A stretch of DNA of 31,492 nucleotides from a virus. The translations under genes were made by a program, and so were the position numbers. Shown here in pieces: positions 1 through 8,027 of the stretch. Positions within the stretch are counted from its first letter, which is position 1, and the number at the start of each line of letters is the position of its first letter. The notes below the pieces were generated by a model, which was not told where the DNA came from, ran no database searches, and saw only the letters and a list, made by a program, of their open reading frames with translations. Location: IMG/VR virus record IMGVR_UViG_3300020267_000012, positions 1-31,492 of that record. One strand, 5' to 3'.

Positions 1-590
1 TATTGTGTAAACAATGGTCCAGGTGTAAAGTAAAGTAATTCTACAGGTTCACTAAACAATAGTTTATAAAATGGTTCACCTTTAATAAAATGTGCTTCAT
101 CATCATTTACAAATGACCATGCACTACTTAATGGTCTAGCCATTTTACTAATTTCTAATACAGCTTCTATATATCTAAGACTATTAATTTTACTTCTAGT
201 TTCGCTTGGTTGTAATCCTATAATATTCATCTTAATATCTTGCTCACTCATAAAAACATAAGGACTTACAATTTGAAACTGTGGTTGATTAGGATTAGTC
301 CAAGTATCAGGATGTGTATCTATCAATGTATCAAAACTCCATAAGTGATCGTCAATTAAATCTTTACTACTTATGTCATAACCATTAAATATTCTGCGTT
401 CCTCTACCTGATTGTAAATCCATTGTGGTTTAATTTTTATTTCGTACGGTGTATTAATATATCTTGTATGTTGTGCAAACTTACCTACAACAGGACATTT
501 AGCTAACATAGGATATTTAATTGGATTATCGTATAAAGCATTTGGTACAGTTCCTAACGGACTTATCGTCCAATAAACTCTAGTTTTCAT
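1..590 (-). CDS. Partial late protein, DUF6065-like, runs off the left edge
   Basis: An open frame starts at the ATG at 590-588 and stays open to the left edge, giving at least 196 residues; the C-terminus is outside the window. The start overlaps the stop of the upstream gene by 11 nt, which supports translational coupling. The protein begins MKTRVYWTISPLGTVPNALY and has Trp/Pro/Tyr-rich patches. Near the visible end it carries a 'GEPFYKLLF' stretch that matches in position and type the 'RGTPISQIVPF' stretch of the gene just upstream, so the two look like diverged paralogues. The layout (PPGW-type motif, then a Gly-x-Pro-x-x-x-x-hydrophobic strand) recalls DUF6065 proteins, whose role is unknown. 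Lying after the fibres, it may be a virion accessory protein. The family call is from memory and tentative. Confidence 0.7.
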   Translation of the reverse strand, partial: MKTRVYWTISPLGTVPNALYDNPIKYPMLAKCPVVGKFAQHTRYINTPYEIKIKPQWIYNQVEERRIFNGYDISSKDLIDDHLWSFDTLIDTHPDTWTNPNQPQFQIVSPYVFMSEQDIKMNIIGLQPSETRSKINSLRYIEAVLEISKMARPLSSAWSFVNDDEAHFIKGEPFYKLLFSEPVELLYFTPGPLFTQ

Positions 591-1272
591 TGTCTCTCCT
601 TATTTTGTAACTTCCTGTAAATAAAGATTTACCACCGTATTGACTTTTGTTTAATCTATCTTTTGTCTGTTTGCTTATTTGATTATAGTGTTTGTTTTCT
701 GCTTTTAAACTACCTCTTTTAAATGGTACTATTTGTGATATAGGTGTACCTCTTGGTATAAATATTTCCTCTTTATCACCAAACAAACATATCGTTGTAT
801 TCCACTCGTGAAAAGTATCAGTTCCATTTATACCTGCCATTACTTGCCAATCATTATTATAATCAAATAACAATGGTAATTCATAACATGACCAACCAGG
901 TGGTGTAACAACTTTTAATGGACTACTTGCTTTGTATACAATGTTAACTTTATCGTGTGGTAAAAAATCCTCAAACTGATTAGCAGGATGTCTATCCCAT
1001 GCAAACAAATGATCAGGTGTATGCCACTCCCAATATTTACTATCATTTTTAAAAACTACATCTGACCACATTTTTAAAATATAACCTTGTCCGAACCACT
1101 CTATAAAACTAGGACAACGTTTAACTGTGCCACCTCTGTTATATTTTTTCATACCATTAGTTAATAATGGCATATTTTTAAACCATTGTGGATATTCTGA
1201 TCGTGATGGTTGTGGATATAGATCATCAGGCATGCCCTCAATCATAGAAATAAACTCTATTTTATTATTCAT
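580..1272 (-). CDS. DUF6065-like late protein
   Basis: This encodes 230 residues. A 'TPPGWSCYELPLLF' segment near residue 120 and a later 'EEIFIPRGTPISQIVPFKR' strand resemble the cupin-like beta core recalled for DUF6065 proteins (PPGW followed by a G-x-P-x-x-x-hydrophobic strand). The C-terminal 30 residues are basic and Asn/Lys rich. No signal peptide or membrane segment is seen. It follows the 133-residue gene after 12 nt and overlaps the next gene by 11 nt. The downstream partial gene has the same overall plan, which suggests duplication. In a late operon after fibre genes it could be a host-recognition accessory or a metabolic protein; the sequence does not decide. The reading frame is secure, the function is not. 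Confidence 0.75.
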   Translation of the reverse strand: MNNKIEFISMIEGMPDDLYPQPSRSEYPQWFKNMPLLTNGMKKYNRGGTVKRCPSFIEWFGQGYILKMWSDVVFKNDSKYWEWHTPDHLFAWDRHPANQFEDFLPHDKVNIVYKASSPLKVVTPPGWSCYELPLLFDYNNDWQVMAGINGTDTFHEWNTTICLFGDKEEIFIPRGTPISQIVPFKRGSLKAENKHYNQISKQTKDRLNKSQYGGKSLFTGSYKIRRDNEN

Positions 1273-1284
1273 GTACTGATTGTA

Positions 1285-1686
1285 CTATTTATCTAAGTAT
1301 ATTTCAGGTATTGTTGGTAAAAAATTATCAGGTACTGTCTCTGTTGTTCCTGTCGGTTCAGCTACAGGTCCAGGCATGTTGTCTAAAGTATCGTTAATCC
1401 ATGCAGTAACTGCTGCTTTATTTTCAAAATAATATATTCCTAAGTGTGCGTCTACGTTTATACTTACAGTTTGTTCCCCTAGTTCCTCACCTGTTACAGG
1501 ATTAATCCACTCAGGTACTACTTCATCAAAACTTTTTTCAGGTATTGTTACTTCAACAGTTGGATAATTTTTATTAGAAACAAATGTATCTACTTTGTTG
1601 TCTTTGACTATATCATCTTCAGTTGTGCCAAAATTTGCCAACCACTCTCTATGAGATTCTATATCCTGATTGCACCATAATATCAT
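1285..1686 (-). CDS. Hypothetical late protein downstream of the adhesin
   Basis: This gene encodes 133 residues, acidic, with no cysteine cluster and no membrane segment. The start ATG overlaps the stop of the glycine-rich adhesin (TAATG at 1684-1688), so translation is probably coupled. Visible features are a 'WINPVTGEELG' turn near residue 60 and a Pro/Thr-rich C-terminus (PGPVAEPTGTTETVPDN). Short proteins with an 'xNPxTGE' element are common among phage fibre-tip and structural accessory proteins, but I do not recognise a named family. The position directly after the adhesin suggests a fibre chaperone or tip component (inference only). Confidence 0.7.
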   Translation of the reverse strand: MILWCNQDIESHREWLANFGTTEDDIVKDNKVDTFVSNKNYPTVEVTIPEKSFDEVVPEWINPVTGEELGEQTVSINVDAHLGIYYFENKAAVTAWINDTLDNMPGPVAEPTGTTETVPDNFLPTIPEIYLDK

Positions 1687-2807
1687 TACGCATATCCTCC
1701 ACCTGTTAGTGTTCCACCATTACCTGCTGCAGATCCGCTTCCTCTACCTGATCCTGTAGATCCACCTGTAGTAGCTATTGTACCATTATTTGTAAATGTA
1801 CCACCACATACTGCTACAAGTATTCCTCCGCCTGTGCCTCCACCTCCACCTGCAGATAATCTTGATGTACCACCTGTATTACCACCACGACCTATTGTTT
1901 GAATTGTTCCACCTGAAGCAACTGTTAAATTTCCTGTAGCATAAATTGCAAGTGAAGCTGATACAGAACTGCTATGACCACCAAATCCTGCACGGCTATC
2001 ACTACCATTACGTGAGTTATTTGCACCCCCACCGCCTGCAGGATTCCCATTTCCACCTGTACCCCCTGCGTCTGCTGTCCAATATCCCCATTTTGTATAA
2101 CCTGAAGCGCCTCCATTTCCTCCATTACGTGATAGCGTAGTTGCACCTCCACCACCACCGCCTCCACCTTGATAGTGATTGTAGTACGCTACGCCTCCGC
2201 CACCGCCCCCACCTGAACCACCTGCAAATGTATGACCTGTAGCACCACTACCATTACCGTACGATCCATATCCACCCTGTCCACCTCCACCAACTGACAT
2301 AGCATTAGCAGTAGAACTACCATTGTTATGTCCTGTTGCACTACCGTTCCATGTTATTTCAGTAGAACCTAAAGTTTCATTTGTAGATGAGTTTAAAGTT
2401 ACAGAACCAGGATTAGAAGTTAATGCCTGACCTAATTGATAAGTTGATATACTTCCATCTACTGTAAGATTACCGTCAATAAACATAAACAAACCTAGTG
2501 AATCAGCACTAGGTGATAAAGTGAAACCTGAACTTATTGTGCAATTACCCTCTACTCTTGCAAATGTTAATTTATCTGCAGCAGCAGAAATACTACCTGA
2601 TCCAAATGTTGTATCACCCAAGTATGCTGTAATTCTTGCGTCTCTATTTGTTCCACCAATATCAAATGTTACGTCCTCAGCAGAAGCATAAGAAGATACT
2701 TCGTATCTTTTTAAATGCCAAAAAAGATCTGCACCTGTTGTTGGACCATCATACGGAATCCCACTTGATGAAGTTAATAATGCACGACCTATCCCTAGAG
2801 GTGCCAT
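1686..2807 (-). CDS. Polyglycine-rich tail adhesin / receptor-binding protein
   Basis: This encodes 373 residues with a conventional N-terminal third and then about 200 residues dominated by glycine runs (up to eight Gly in a row) broken by short Asn/Ser/Tyr segments, ending 'TLTGGGYA'. This is the architecture of phage adhesins that fold as polyglycine-helix sandwiches, as in gp38 of T4-like phages, where the loops between the Gly runs contact the host receptor. The N-terminal part likely attaches to the preceding fibre, whose stop lies 1 nt from this start (TAACATG). Small Asn/Tyr-rich loops such as 'YYNHYQ' and 'WGYWTADAG' are candidate receptor contacts. The assignment rests on composition and position; structural Gly-rich tail proteins without a host-range role are the alternative. 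Confidence 0.8.
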   Translation of the reverse strand: MAPLGIGRALLTSSSGIPYDGPTTGADLFWHLKRYEVSSYASAEDVTFDIGGTNRDARITAYLGDTTFGSGSISAAADKLTFARVEGNCTISSGFTLSPSADSLGLFMFIDGNLTVDGSISTYQLGQALTSNPGSVTLNSSTNETLGSTEITWNGSATGHNNGSSTANAMSVGGGGQGGYGSYGNGSGATGHTFAGGSGGGGGGGVAYYNHYQGGGGGGGGATTLSRNGGNGGASGYTKWGYWTADAGGTGGNGNPAGGGGANNSRNGSDSRAGFGGHSSSVSASLAIYATGNLTVASGGTIQTIGRGGNTGGTSRLSAGGGGGTGGGILVAVCGGTFTNNGTIATTGGSTGSGRGSGSAAGNGGTLTGGGYA

Positions 2808-2808
2808 G

Positions 2809-4149
2809 TTATGCGAACGCTTGTTGAACTAATAAAAAAGGTGTGCCTGCGTCTTTAAAAATAAATGTAATTATATCTATTGCACCTGAACCTGTAGACA
2901 TAGTGTAACCTGCAGCACCAGGAGTCTTAGCGTTAGCACCACCTGCACCATTTACTGCGCATGTCAAACCTACAGTTCTATCTGAGCTGTCTTGTGTAAT
3001 TATTAATGTAAATGTAGATACACCGTCTTTTGGTACATTTTTTATAGTAAATTGTGTAACGTTTTCAGATAATGTTATGCTACCTGAGTTACCTTGTGAT
3101 AAATCTAAAGTTACAACACCTGAAGAAGATGTAATTGTATCTTGATGTACTTCTGTAAAGTTTTGTAATCTATTATCTGATAAAGTTATTTGTCCGTCTC
3201 CACCCATGCCTCCGTGATGTGAACAGTAATAATATAATTTGTTTGCTACTATGACTTCTGCAGTTACTTCTATTTCTGTATAAGAATTAGCAGATCCAGG
3301 TGTTCCTGAAACTGTAACGTTAGTAGTATATTCTGAACCACCATTGTGTGATCCGTCTTGTACTGTAGAAAATTTAAAATTGTGTCCTGACAAACTGCTG
3401 TCTGACGTATCAAATTTAACTTTAGTGTTTGTTTGTAAATCCCAATTTATTGATTTTACACCGCTACCTGTATCAGAACCTGTTAAGAAATAAAATACGT
3501 TTTGAGATCCTGATCCATCATCTGCAACTTTTACAGTTACATCAATTATTTGATCTGCTGTAACGCTGTCAAATGTAACATCATCTGTTGTACCAACAGC
3601 TTGACCTATAGCAAGTTGTCCTGACGTAGCAGTTATTCCTGTGCCTGCAATTGCTGTAGCAAAATCAGCAATAGATTCTCTTTTAGTAATATTGTTTCCG
3701 TCTGCATCTCTAAAAAATAATGAGTCATTAGCAACGTTTACTGCTGTATCTGTTACGTTAAATACTACTTCTCCTGCTTGTGCGCTGCTATAATCACCAT
3801 CTACAACTTTTCCTACAGCATCCCAAATATCTTCAAACATTTGAGCCATTGGAGATACACGAACTTTTGTTCCAGAAGCATGTGATAAACCTGATCCTGC
3901 TGCAGATCCTGTTAAATATCTATTGTCTACAGTTGATGTAGCTGCTGAAGATGCATTGATAGTTCCATCAATAAAAATATATTCTCTTGATGATGCACTA
4001 TCTGGATCTATAACTAAATATATTGGTGAAGTTAATCCGCTTGTTGATGTTAAATTTAATGTTGTGTCGGTAGCTCCAAGTGTACCTGACAATGTTGTTT
4101 CAAAAGCATTACGTAAATTAGTTTCTGCTGCTTTTCTTGTGTTTGCCAT
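2809..4149 (-). CDS. Tail fibre protein with cupredoxin-like domain
   Basis: This encodes 446 residues rich in Thr, Ser and Gly. The N-terminal ~110 residues resemble attachment domains of phage fibres ('TTLNLTSTSG', 'YLTGSAAGSGLSHASG', then 'MAQMFEDIWDAVG'). Around residues 215-320 is a beta-rich segment with His256 in 'GHNF' and a C-x2-H-x2-M cluster at Cys309, His312, Met315 in 'YYYCSHHGGMGG'. That His ... Cys-His-Met order matches the ligand order of blue-copper (cupredoxin) sites. The remainder is a short beta-rich C-terminal domain. It lies next to the polyglycine adhesin and probably carries it. A start at the ATG at 4149-4147 is supported by an upstream AGGA. Whether metal is bound is not shown by the sequence. 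Confidence 0.8.
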   Translation of the reverse strand: MANTRKAAETNLRNAFETTLSGTLGATDTTLNLTSTSGLTSPIYLVIDPDSASSREYIFIDGTINASSAATSTVDNRYLTGSAAGSGLSHASGTKVRVSPMAQMFEDIWDAVGKVVDGDYSSAQAGEVVFNVTDTAVNVANDSLFFRDADGNNITKRESIADFATAIAGTGITATSGQLAIGQAVGTTDDVTFDSVTADQIIDVTVKVADDGSGSQNVFYFLTGSDTGSGVKSINWDLQTNTKVKFDTSDSSLSGHNFKFSTVQDGSHNGGSEYTTNVTVSGTPGSANSYTEIEVTAEVIVANKLYYYCSHHGGMGGDGQITLSDNRLQNFTEVHQDTITSSSGVVTLDLSQGNSGSITLSENVTQFTIKNVPKDGVSTFTLIITQDSSDRTVGLTCAVNGAGGANAKTPGAAGYTMSTGSGAIDIITFIFKDAGTPFLLVQQAFA

Positions 4150-4200
4150 AACGTCCTGTCCATAGCACCACCTCTATTTTATTTCTATCCTTTCGTGTCT

Positions 4201-4209
4201 ATTATATCA
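4201..4209 (-). promoter_or_regulatory. Candidate extended -10 promoter for the fibre genes
   Basis: On the minus strand the sequence reads TGATATAAT, a perfect -10 hexamer with the TG extension. The TG is part of the TGA stop of the upstream tail-tube gene. Transcription would start near 4194, leaving about 45 nt before the fibre ATG. No convincing -35 hexamer is seen 17 nt upstream, which is usual for extended -10 promoters. The same kind of element precedes other units in this window. Confidence 0.45.
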
Positions 4210-6183
4210 AGTACCAAATTCGTATATGCCCAAATTACCGACTCCGAGCGCACTTAATGATGTAACTTCTTGAGACGCTGTATCTTGTAGTTGACCTCTT
4301 ACAGTAAGAAAACAAAAAACCATTGTAGATCCTTGTTTTGATATTTCAGATACAGGTAATGTAACATTTTCTACAATACCTCTAACTGTTTCTTCTGGTT
4401 TAAATACATTTAATGTAACTGATTTACCCTCTAATCTTTGTATTTGATCAAATATTTTTTGTCCTATTCCTGGTACATTTTTAGCTAATTTACCTGGTCT
4501 TTCAATCCTATCAGAAACATTAATAGGTAATTTTACAATAACATCTTCTGGTTCTGGAAATGCACGAATTGAAAAAGAATACACATGAGGACTATACGCA
4601 TTAGCATTACCAGATTGTATAACAATTTTAGTAACAAGCCATCTGCTTACAACATTGACTAATGGTTTCTCATCTCCATCTCCTACTATTTGTACATTAT
4701 CTATAGTTGTCCAGGAAGAAGCATTTGGATTTTGCATATCTTCTAAAGTTGTTGTAAAAAAAGTATTTACTTCTGAACCACCAGACATTTCATTGGTGTA
4801 AATTCTTGATCCAATCCATTGTTTAGCAGAAGCTGTAAAAAAATCTGCTGCTGACAATATTACATAACCATCAGAAACATAATTAGACGTATCTTCTTTT
4901 ATTACACCAATTTCTTTTAATGAAAAAAACAATACATCATTTGCTACAGCTATTCCTTGCACCTCTTTACTATTTGCACTCCAATATATATTTCTAGCTA
5001 TACCCAATGTAGGTAAAAATACAGACCATAAGTGTGTTTCATTTGAATCTTCTATAACTCCCATGTAAATTTGTTCTCTTGTTTTTGCAAATTTCATAGG
5101 TCCTCTGTCAACAGTAGTGTCATCATCTCCCCATTCTTTCATAACTTGTTTGTTACTAACAATGTAAAGATTGTCTGATGCAATTACTTGTGCCATATAC
5201 AATCTACCAATATAACCATTTGTTTGTTTATTTTTTTGTTTAGCACCAACAAAAACAATACCGTTAGATTCTATAACATCTGTCAACTCTTCTCCCTCAA
5301 AAAATGTTTGACCTTTAATAGTTAAACCTGAATCATCTTTAATAGAATAAATATATCCATTACTAGCAGCAGCTAATATAACTGCTCCTGCATCTGTCAT
5401 ACCTACCCAGGTAGTGTTATCTGGTAAATCTTTTACTATTGACGGTGTGCCTGATCCTGCTGTTACATTAAGTAAATTTCCGTTATCACCATCTACACCG
5501 AATATAAAATCTTTTACTGCAAATACATTTGTATAATTTTTACTTACTGTATTCCAATCAGACCAAGAATCAGCAGACACATCATATTTACGAATAGTTC
5601 CATCAGTATTATCACTCATAGCAACATATAAATCTCCACCATATACTGCCAAGTCTCTTACTGTACGTCCTGCATTACCTGAATCAGGTGTCAACTCTGT
5701 CCAGTTTGCTCCATTGTCTGTAGATTTGTATATTTTATTACCATCTCCTACAAATAAAATATTACTAACAGATACTAAATGTTGATTTGTAGCGGTATCG
5801 CTTCTTGATATTGATGTATTATATAGCAGCTCTATTTTATATTGTTCCCCTTTTTCACCAGCATATTTAAATACATCTACGCCTTTGCTATCAAAAAATT
5901 TTCTGAAATCATTTTTGCCTTGTGTTCTTTGATGTGCTTGGTCTAGCCCTTGTCCTCCAGAAAAGTCTGATCTACCATAACTTTGACCAAACTCTGATCT
6001 AAATTCTTCTGGCGTTTGAGAAGTGTTAATTTGTTGAGCAGCTAATGGAGCAGTAGTTAAACTAAATTCTCTACCTGGTGCAGTAGCTAATCGTAACAAT
6101 ACGTCTGTAATACCATCACTAATTGATGCTTCATATCCCCAAGCAAGAGGTCTAGTTACTGCAGAACTTGTAGGTACAGGCAT
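4207..6183 (-). CDS. Tail-tube/nozzle-like protein with beta-propeller repeats (gp12-type, tentative)
   Basis: This encodes 658 residues. After an N-terminal arm comes a long beta-rich region with an Asp-box (BNR) signature near residues 151-160 ('KSTDNGANWTEL', S-x-D-x-G-x-x-W) and further propeller-like strands ('YGGDLYVAMSDNTDGTIRKYD', 'WVGMTDAGAVILAAASNGYIY'). The C-terminal ~150 residues form a separate beta domain. Large beta-propeller proteins encoded directly after a ~300-residue connector are typical of the podovirus tail nozzle (tail tubular protein B, T7 gp12), so I infer that role. The start overlaps the upstream stop (TAATG at 6181-6185). A fibre or spike with a propeller head is the alternative. 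Confidence 0.7.
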   Translation of the reverse strand: MPVPTSSAVTRPLAWGYEASISDGITDVLLRLATAPGREFSLTTAPLAAQQINTSQTPEEFRSEFGQSYGRSDFSGGQGLDQAHQRTQGKNDFRKFFDSKGVDVFKYAGEKGEQYKIELLYNTSISRSDTATNQHLVSVSNILFVGDGNKIYKSTDNGANWTELTPDSGNAGRTVRDLAVYGGDLYVAMSDNTDGTIRKYDVSADSWSDWNTVSKNYTNVFAVKDFIFGVDGDNGNLLNVTAGSGTPSIVKDLPDNTTWVGMTDAGAVILAAASNGYIYSIKDDSGLTIKGQTFFEGEELTDVIESNGIVFVGAKQKNKQTNGYIGRLYMAQVIASDNLYIVSNKQVMKEWGDDDTTVDRGPMKFAKTREQIYMGVIEDSNETHLWSVFLPTLGIARNIYWSANSKEVQGIAVANDVLFFSLKEIGVIKEDTSNYVSDGYVILSAADFFTASAKQWIGSRIYTNEMSGGSEVNTFFTTTLEDMQNPNASSWTTIDNVQIVGDGDEKPLVNVVSRWLVTKIVIQSGNANAYSPHVYSFSIRAFPEPEDVIVKLPINVSDRIERPGKLAKNVPGIGQKIFDQIQRLEGKSVTLNVFKPEETVRGIVENVTLPVSEISKQGSTMVFCFLTVRGQLQDTASQEVTSLSALGVGNLGIYEFGT

Positions 6184-7103
6184 TACGAAGTAAAACTAAT
6201 GCCATAAAGATCAACCCCAGCAGGAAACCTTGTTCGTTGTTCTCTTCTAGCTCTATCTAATAGTACCCCATAGTATCTAAGTAATGCATTTCTAATTCTT
6301 TCACCAGAACCTAGCGGCACTCCTCTTGTCTCTAAACTTTCTGTAATAAAATTTTGTGTAGTTGTATCTACATCTAATTCAGATAACATTTGTGCGACAG
6401 CACCAACCATAACTATTTGTTCATGAAACTCATCTAAACCACTTACAGTATTTAAATCATTTGCTTCTGCTGTAGGTCTTGTAAATTGTGCTGCGTATAC
6501 AACGTAAACTTCTTTACCACTTGTTGGACCAGTTGGAAATTGAACAGCAACATTAGTAGTGCTTGGTGTAAAATCTGTTAAAAGTTCAAGAGCAATATCT
6601 GCATAATTAGTTGTAGAACTTGTAGAGTTATTTATTCTTGCTTTCAAAATTCTTTTAGTATCTGCTGGTGCTTCTACATATTGTGTTGAGGTTGTTGTTA
6701 ATGTAGTAGTCTTGACTGCATACAATGCAGGATATAAACCTATAATTTGATCTCCTATAGCATTAGCTACGTTCATTCTTGGATAACGTGGTTTTAATAT
6801 AATATCATCATTTGCATTATGAGAATCAATAGTAGATCCTAACCTTGCACGTTCTACAGTTATAGTTCTTGTTACTGTATTAATATCTTCTACCATCATT
6901 AGCTCTTGTCCTATTTCTAATATAGATCCAGAACCAATTAAATCTTCTTCTTCAGGTGTCCATAAATTTTCTACATAAGTTATTGATGTTGTAGATGCAG
7001 AGTTATCTATACCTGAAGCTAATTGTGATAAAGGTTCTTGCTCCTCTACAGGACGTAGATATTCCCTGTATGTTCTATCTATTAATTGAGCAAGCGTTGA
7101 CAT
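6183..7103 (-). CDS. Head-tail connector / tail tubular protein A-like
   Basis: This encodes 306 residues. The N-terminus is helical ('LIDRTYREYLRPVEEQ'), residues ~30-100 are beta-rich and include 'TVERARLGSTIDSHN', and the C-terminal third is helical and ends in a basic 'RRYYG..RARREQRTRF' type segment. A connector with terminal helices around a beta sandwich, encoded between the capsid gene and a propeller-type tail protein, fits the adaptor/tail tubular A position of podoviruses. The start ATG overlaps the stop of the Lys-tail microprotein (TAATG at 7101-7105). No specific family was identified with certainty; a minor tail protein is possible. Confidence 0.65.
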   Translation of the reverse strand: MSTLAQLIDRTYREYLRPVEEQEPLSQLASGIDNSASTTSITYVENLWTPEEEDLIGSGSILEIGQELMMVEDINTVTRTITVERARLGSTIDSHNANDDIILKPRYPRMNVANAIGDQIIGLYPALYAVKTTTLTTTSTQYVEAPADTKRILKARINNSTSSTTNYADIALELLTDFTPSTTNVAVQFPTGPTSGKEVYVVYAAQFTRPTAEANDLNTVSGLDEFHEQIVMVGAVAQMLSELDVDTTTQNFITESLETRGVPLGSGERIRNALLRYYGVLLDRARREQRTRFPAGVDLYGISFTS

Positions 7104-7267
7104 TATTTTTTCTTTTTCTTTTTTTTCTTTTTCTTTTTCTTCTTAGGAAATCCTGCTTTCATATTTGCATACGCTTTAGGAGATATAGTAGAGTTCTTTT
7201 TTGATCTACTTGTTCCTGCTTTTTTTCTTTTGTTTATATTGTGATATAACCCTTTACGTTTTGCCAT
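7103..7267 (-). CDS. Lys-tail basic microprotein (54 aa)
   Basis: This reads from the ATG at 7267-7265 to TAA at 7105-7103 and gives 54 residues: MAKRKGLYHNINKRKKAGTS at the start, then 'KAYANMKAGFP' and a run of 13 lysines to the end. Codons in the run alternate AAA and AAG, which argues for selection on the lysines and not for simple slippage. Both ends overlap neighbours by TAATG. Small proteins with this 'MAKRKGLYxNINKRKKAGTSR' opening are, as I recall, widespread in marine phage head-gene clusters; their function is unknown. The charge (about half Lys/Arg) suggests DNA binding or packaging with the genome. Confidence 0.85.
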   Translation of the reverse strand: MAKRKGLYHNINKRKKAGTSRSKKNSTISPKAYANMKAGFPKKKKKKKKKKKKK

Positions 7268-7443
7268 TATTTACCTACCTTTTTTTGTGCATTTTTATGT
7301 GCTTTAGTAAATGTACTTCCTCTTTTCATAGAATTAACCATAAATTGTATATGTTTTTTTGTGTGATGTTTAGCATGTTTTTTCATACTCGCTTGTTGCC
7401 TTTTAGTTAATTTAGAAACATCAACACCTTTTACTTTTGCCAT
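7267..7443 (-). CDS. Basic His/Lys-rich microprotein (58 aa)
   Basis: This runs from the ATG at 7443-7441 to TAA at 7269-7267 and encodes 58 residues. It opens MAKVKGVDVSKLTKRQQASM and continues with 'KKHAKHHTKKHIQFM', then 'GSTFTKAHKNAQKKVGK'. It is helical and strongly basic, with a His/Lys cluster at residues 21-31. It overlaps the next gene by TAATG, so it forms a translational pair with the Lys-tail protein. Similar 'KLTKRQQxxMKxHxxHHTKKH' proteins are remembered from marine phage genomes next to head genes, without known function. A head-internal or DNA-associated role is inferred from charge and position. Confidence 0.85.
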   Translation of the reverse strand: MAKVKGVDVSKLTKRQQASMKKHAKHHTKKHIQFMVNSMKRGSTFTKAHKNAQKKVGK

Positions 7444-7614
7444 TTATTCTCCAAACATTCCTACACCTACAACTTGTATACCGAATCTTCCATCAAAATC
7501 ACTATCACTTTTAAATGAATCTGGAAATGATTTGACAAAACTATCGCTGATAACTGCAGCAGATTCTAAAACTGTAGAGGTTTTGCCCTCTTTAAGCATA
7601 ATTAGAATACCCAT
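7444..7614 (-). CDS. Hypothetical small head-cluster protein (56 aa)
   Basis: An open frame from the ATG at 7614-7612 to TAA at 7446-7444 encodes 56 residues, beginning MGILIMLKEGKTSTVLESAA and ending 'GRFGIQVVGVGMFGE'. The middle has an acidic Ser/Asp stretch. Its stop abuts the next gene's start, and it starts 8 nt after the 110-residue gene, so spacing fits the operon. There is no zinc cluster or membrane segment. I do not recognise it; the head-completion region makes a small structural protein plausible. A second in-frame ATG (residue 6) is an alternative start. Confidence 0.6.
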   Translation of the reverse strand: MGILIMLKEGKTSTVLESAAVISDSFVKSFPDSFKSDSDFDGRFGIQVVGVGMFGE

Positions 7615-7621
7615 AAGTAAC

Positions 7622-7954
7622 CTAACTTGCTCTAAATATTAATAATATTTTTCTTTCAGCACCCTCAGAACTACCTGATACTACTTGTAAGTAACCACCT
7701 GAAGCAAAAGCCCATCCTGATGGATCAATTCTTATTACATCATCAGCGCTAACTGTGTAACTTACTGCTGATCCGTCTGTTTCTTTTACATCTTTCCAAC
7801 TTGAACCGTCAGTTGAATATTTAAATGTTACGGTAGTACCTGTCATAGCTGATGGAAACAATATGCCTGACAACAACTGTGTATCAGTATTAACTGTACT
7901 ACTTTCTGTTTGTCCACTTGCTATTGTTGCTAATTTTGTTACGTTTCTTGCCAT
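7622..7954 (-). CDS. Small beta-rich head protein (110 aa), possible decoration protein
   Basis: This encodes 110 residues, Ser/Thr rich and predicted mostly beta ('TTVTFKYSTDGSSWKDV', 'VIRIDPSGWAFASGGYLQVVSG'), with no cysteine or membrane segment. The 'YSTDGSSW..V' stretch and the following pattern resemble small single-domain beta-sandwich virion proteins. It is the first gene after the major capsid gene, separated from it by a strong hairpin. Head decoration or head-fibre proteins are often encoded at this place, so that role is inferred. No family was identified. Confidence 0.65.
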   Translation of the reverse strand: MARNVTKLATIASGQTESSTVNTDTQLLSGILFPSAMTGTTVTFKYSTDGSSWKDVKETDGSAVSYTVSADDVIRIDPSGWAFASGGYLQVVSGSSEGAERKILLIFRAS

Positions 7955-7974
7955 ATTACTTTTTATTCTAACAT

Positions 7975-8015
7975 ACTCACAAGACCGCTAAGGTGGTTTA
8001 ACGGTCTTAGTGAGT
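7975..8015 (-). terminator. Strong hairpin after the capsid gene (processing or partial terminator)
   Basis: An inverted repeat pairs ACTCAC/GTGAGT (7975-7980 with 8010-8015) and AAGACCG/CGGTCTT (7981-7987 with 8002-8008), 13 bp in all with one bulged base (8009) and a 14-nt loop. It lies between capsid stop and the next gene. On the minus strand no U-run follows (the next bases are ATGTTAGAATAAAAAG), so it is not a classic intrinsic terminator. It may protect the 3' end of capsid mRNA or set a capsid-to-downstream expression ratio (inference). Confidence 0.55.
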
Positions 8016-8027
8016 AATACTTGTAGC

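Noticed and set aside
6995-7410. Plus-strand Phe/Leu-rich frames that look like membrane proteins
   Set aside because: They are the complement of Lys codons (AAA/AAG) in the basic microproteins; the real genes are on the minus strand.
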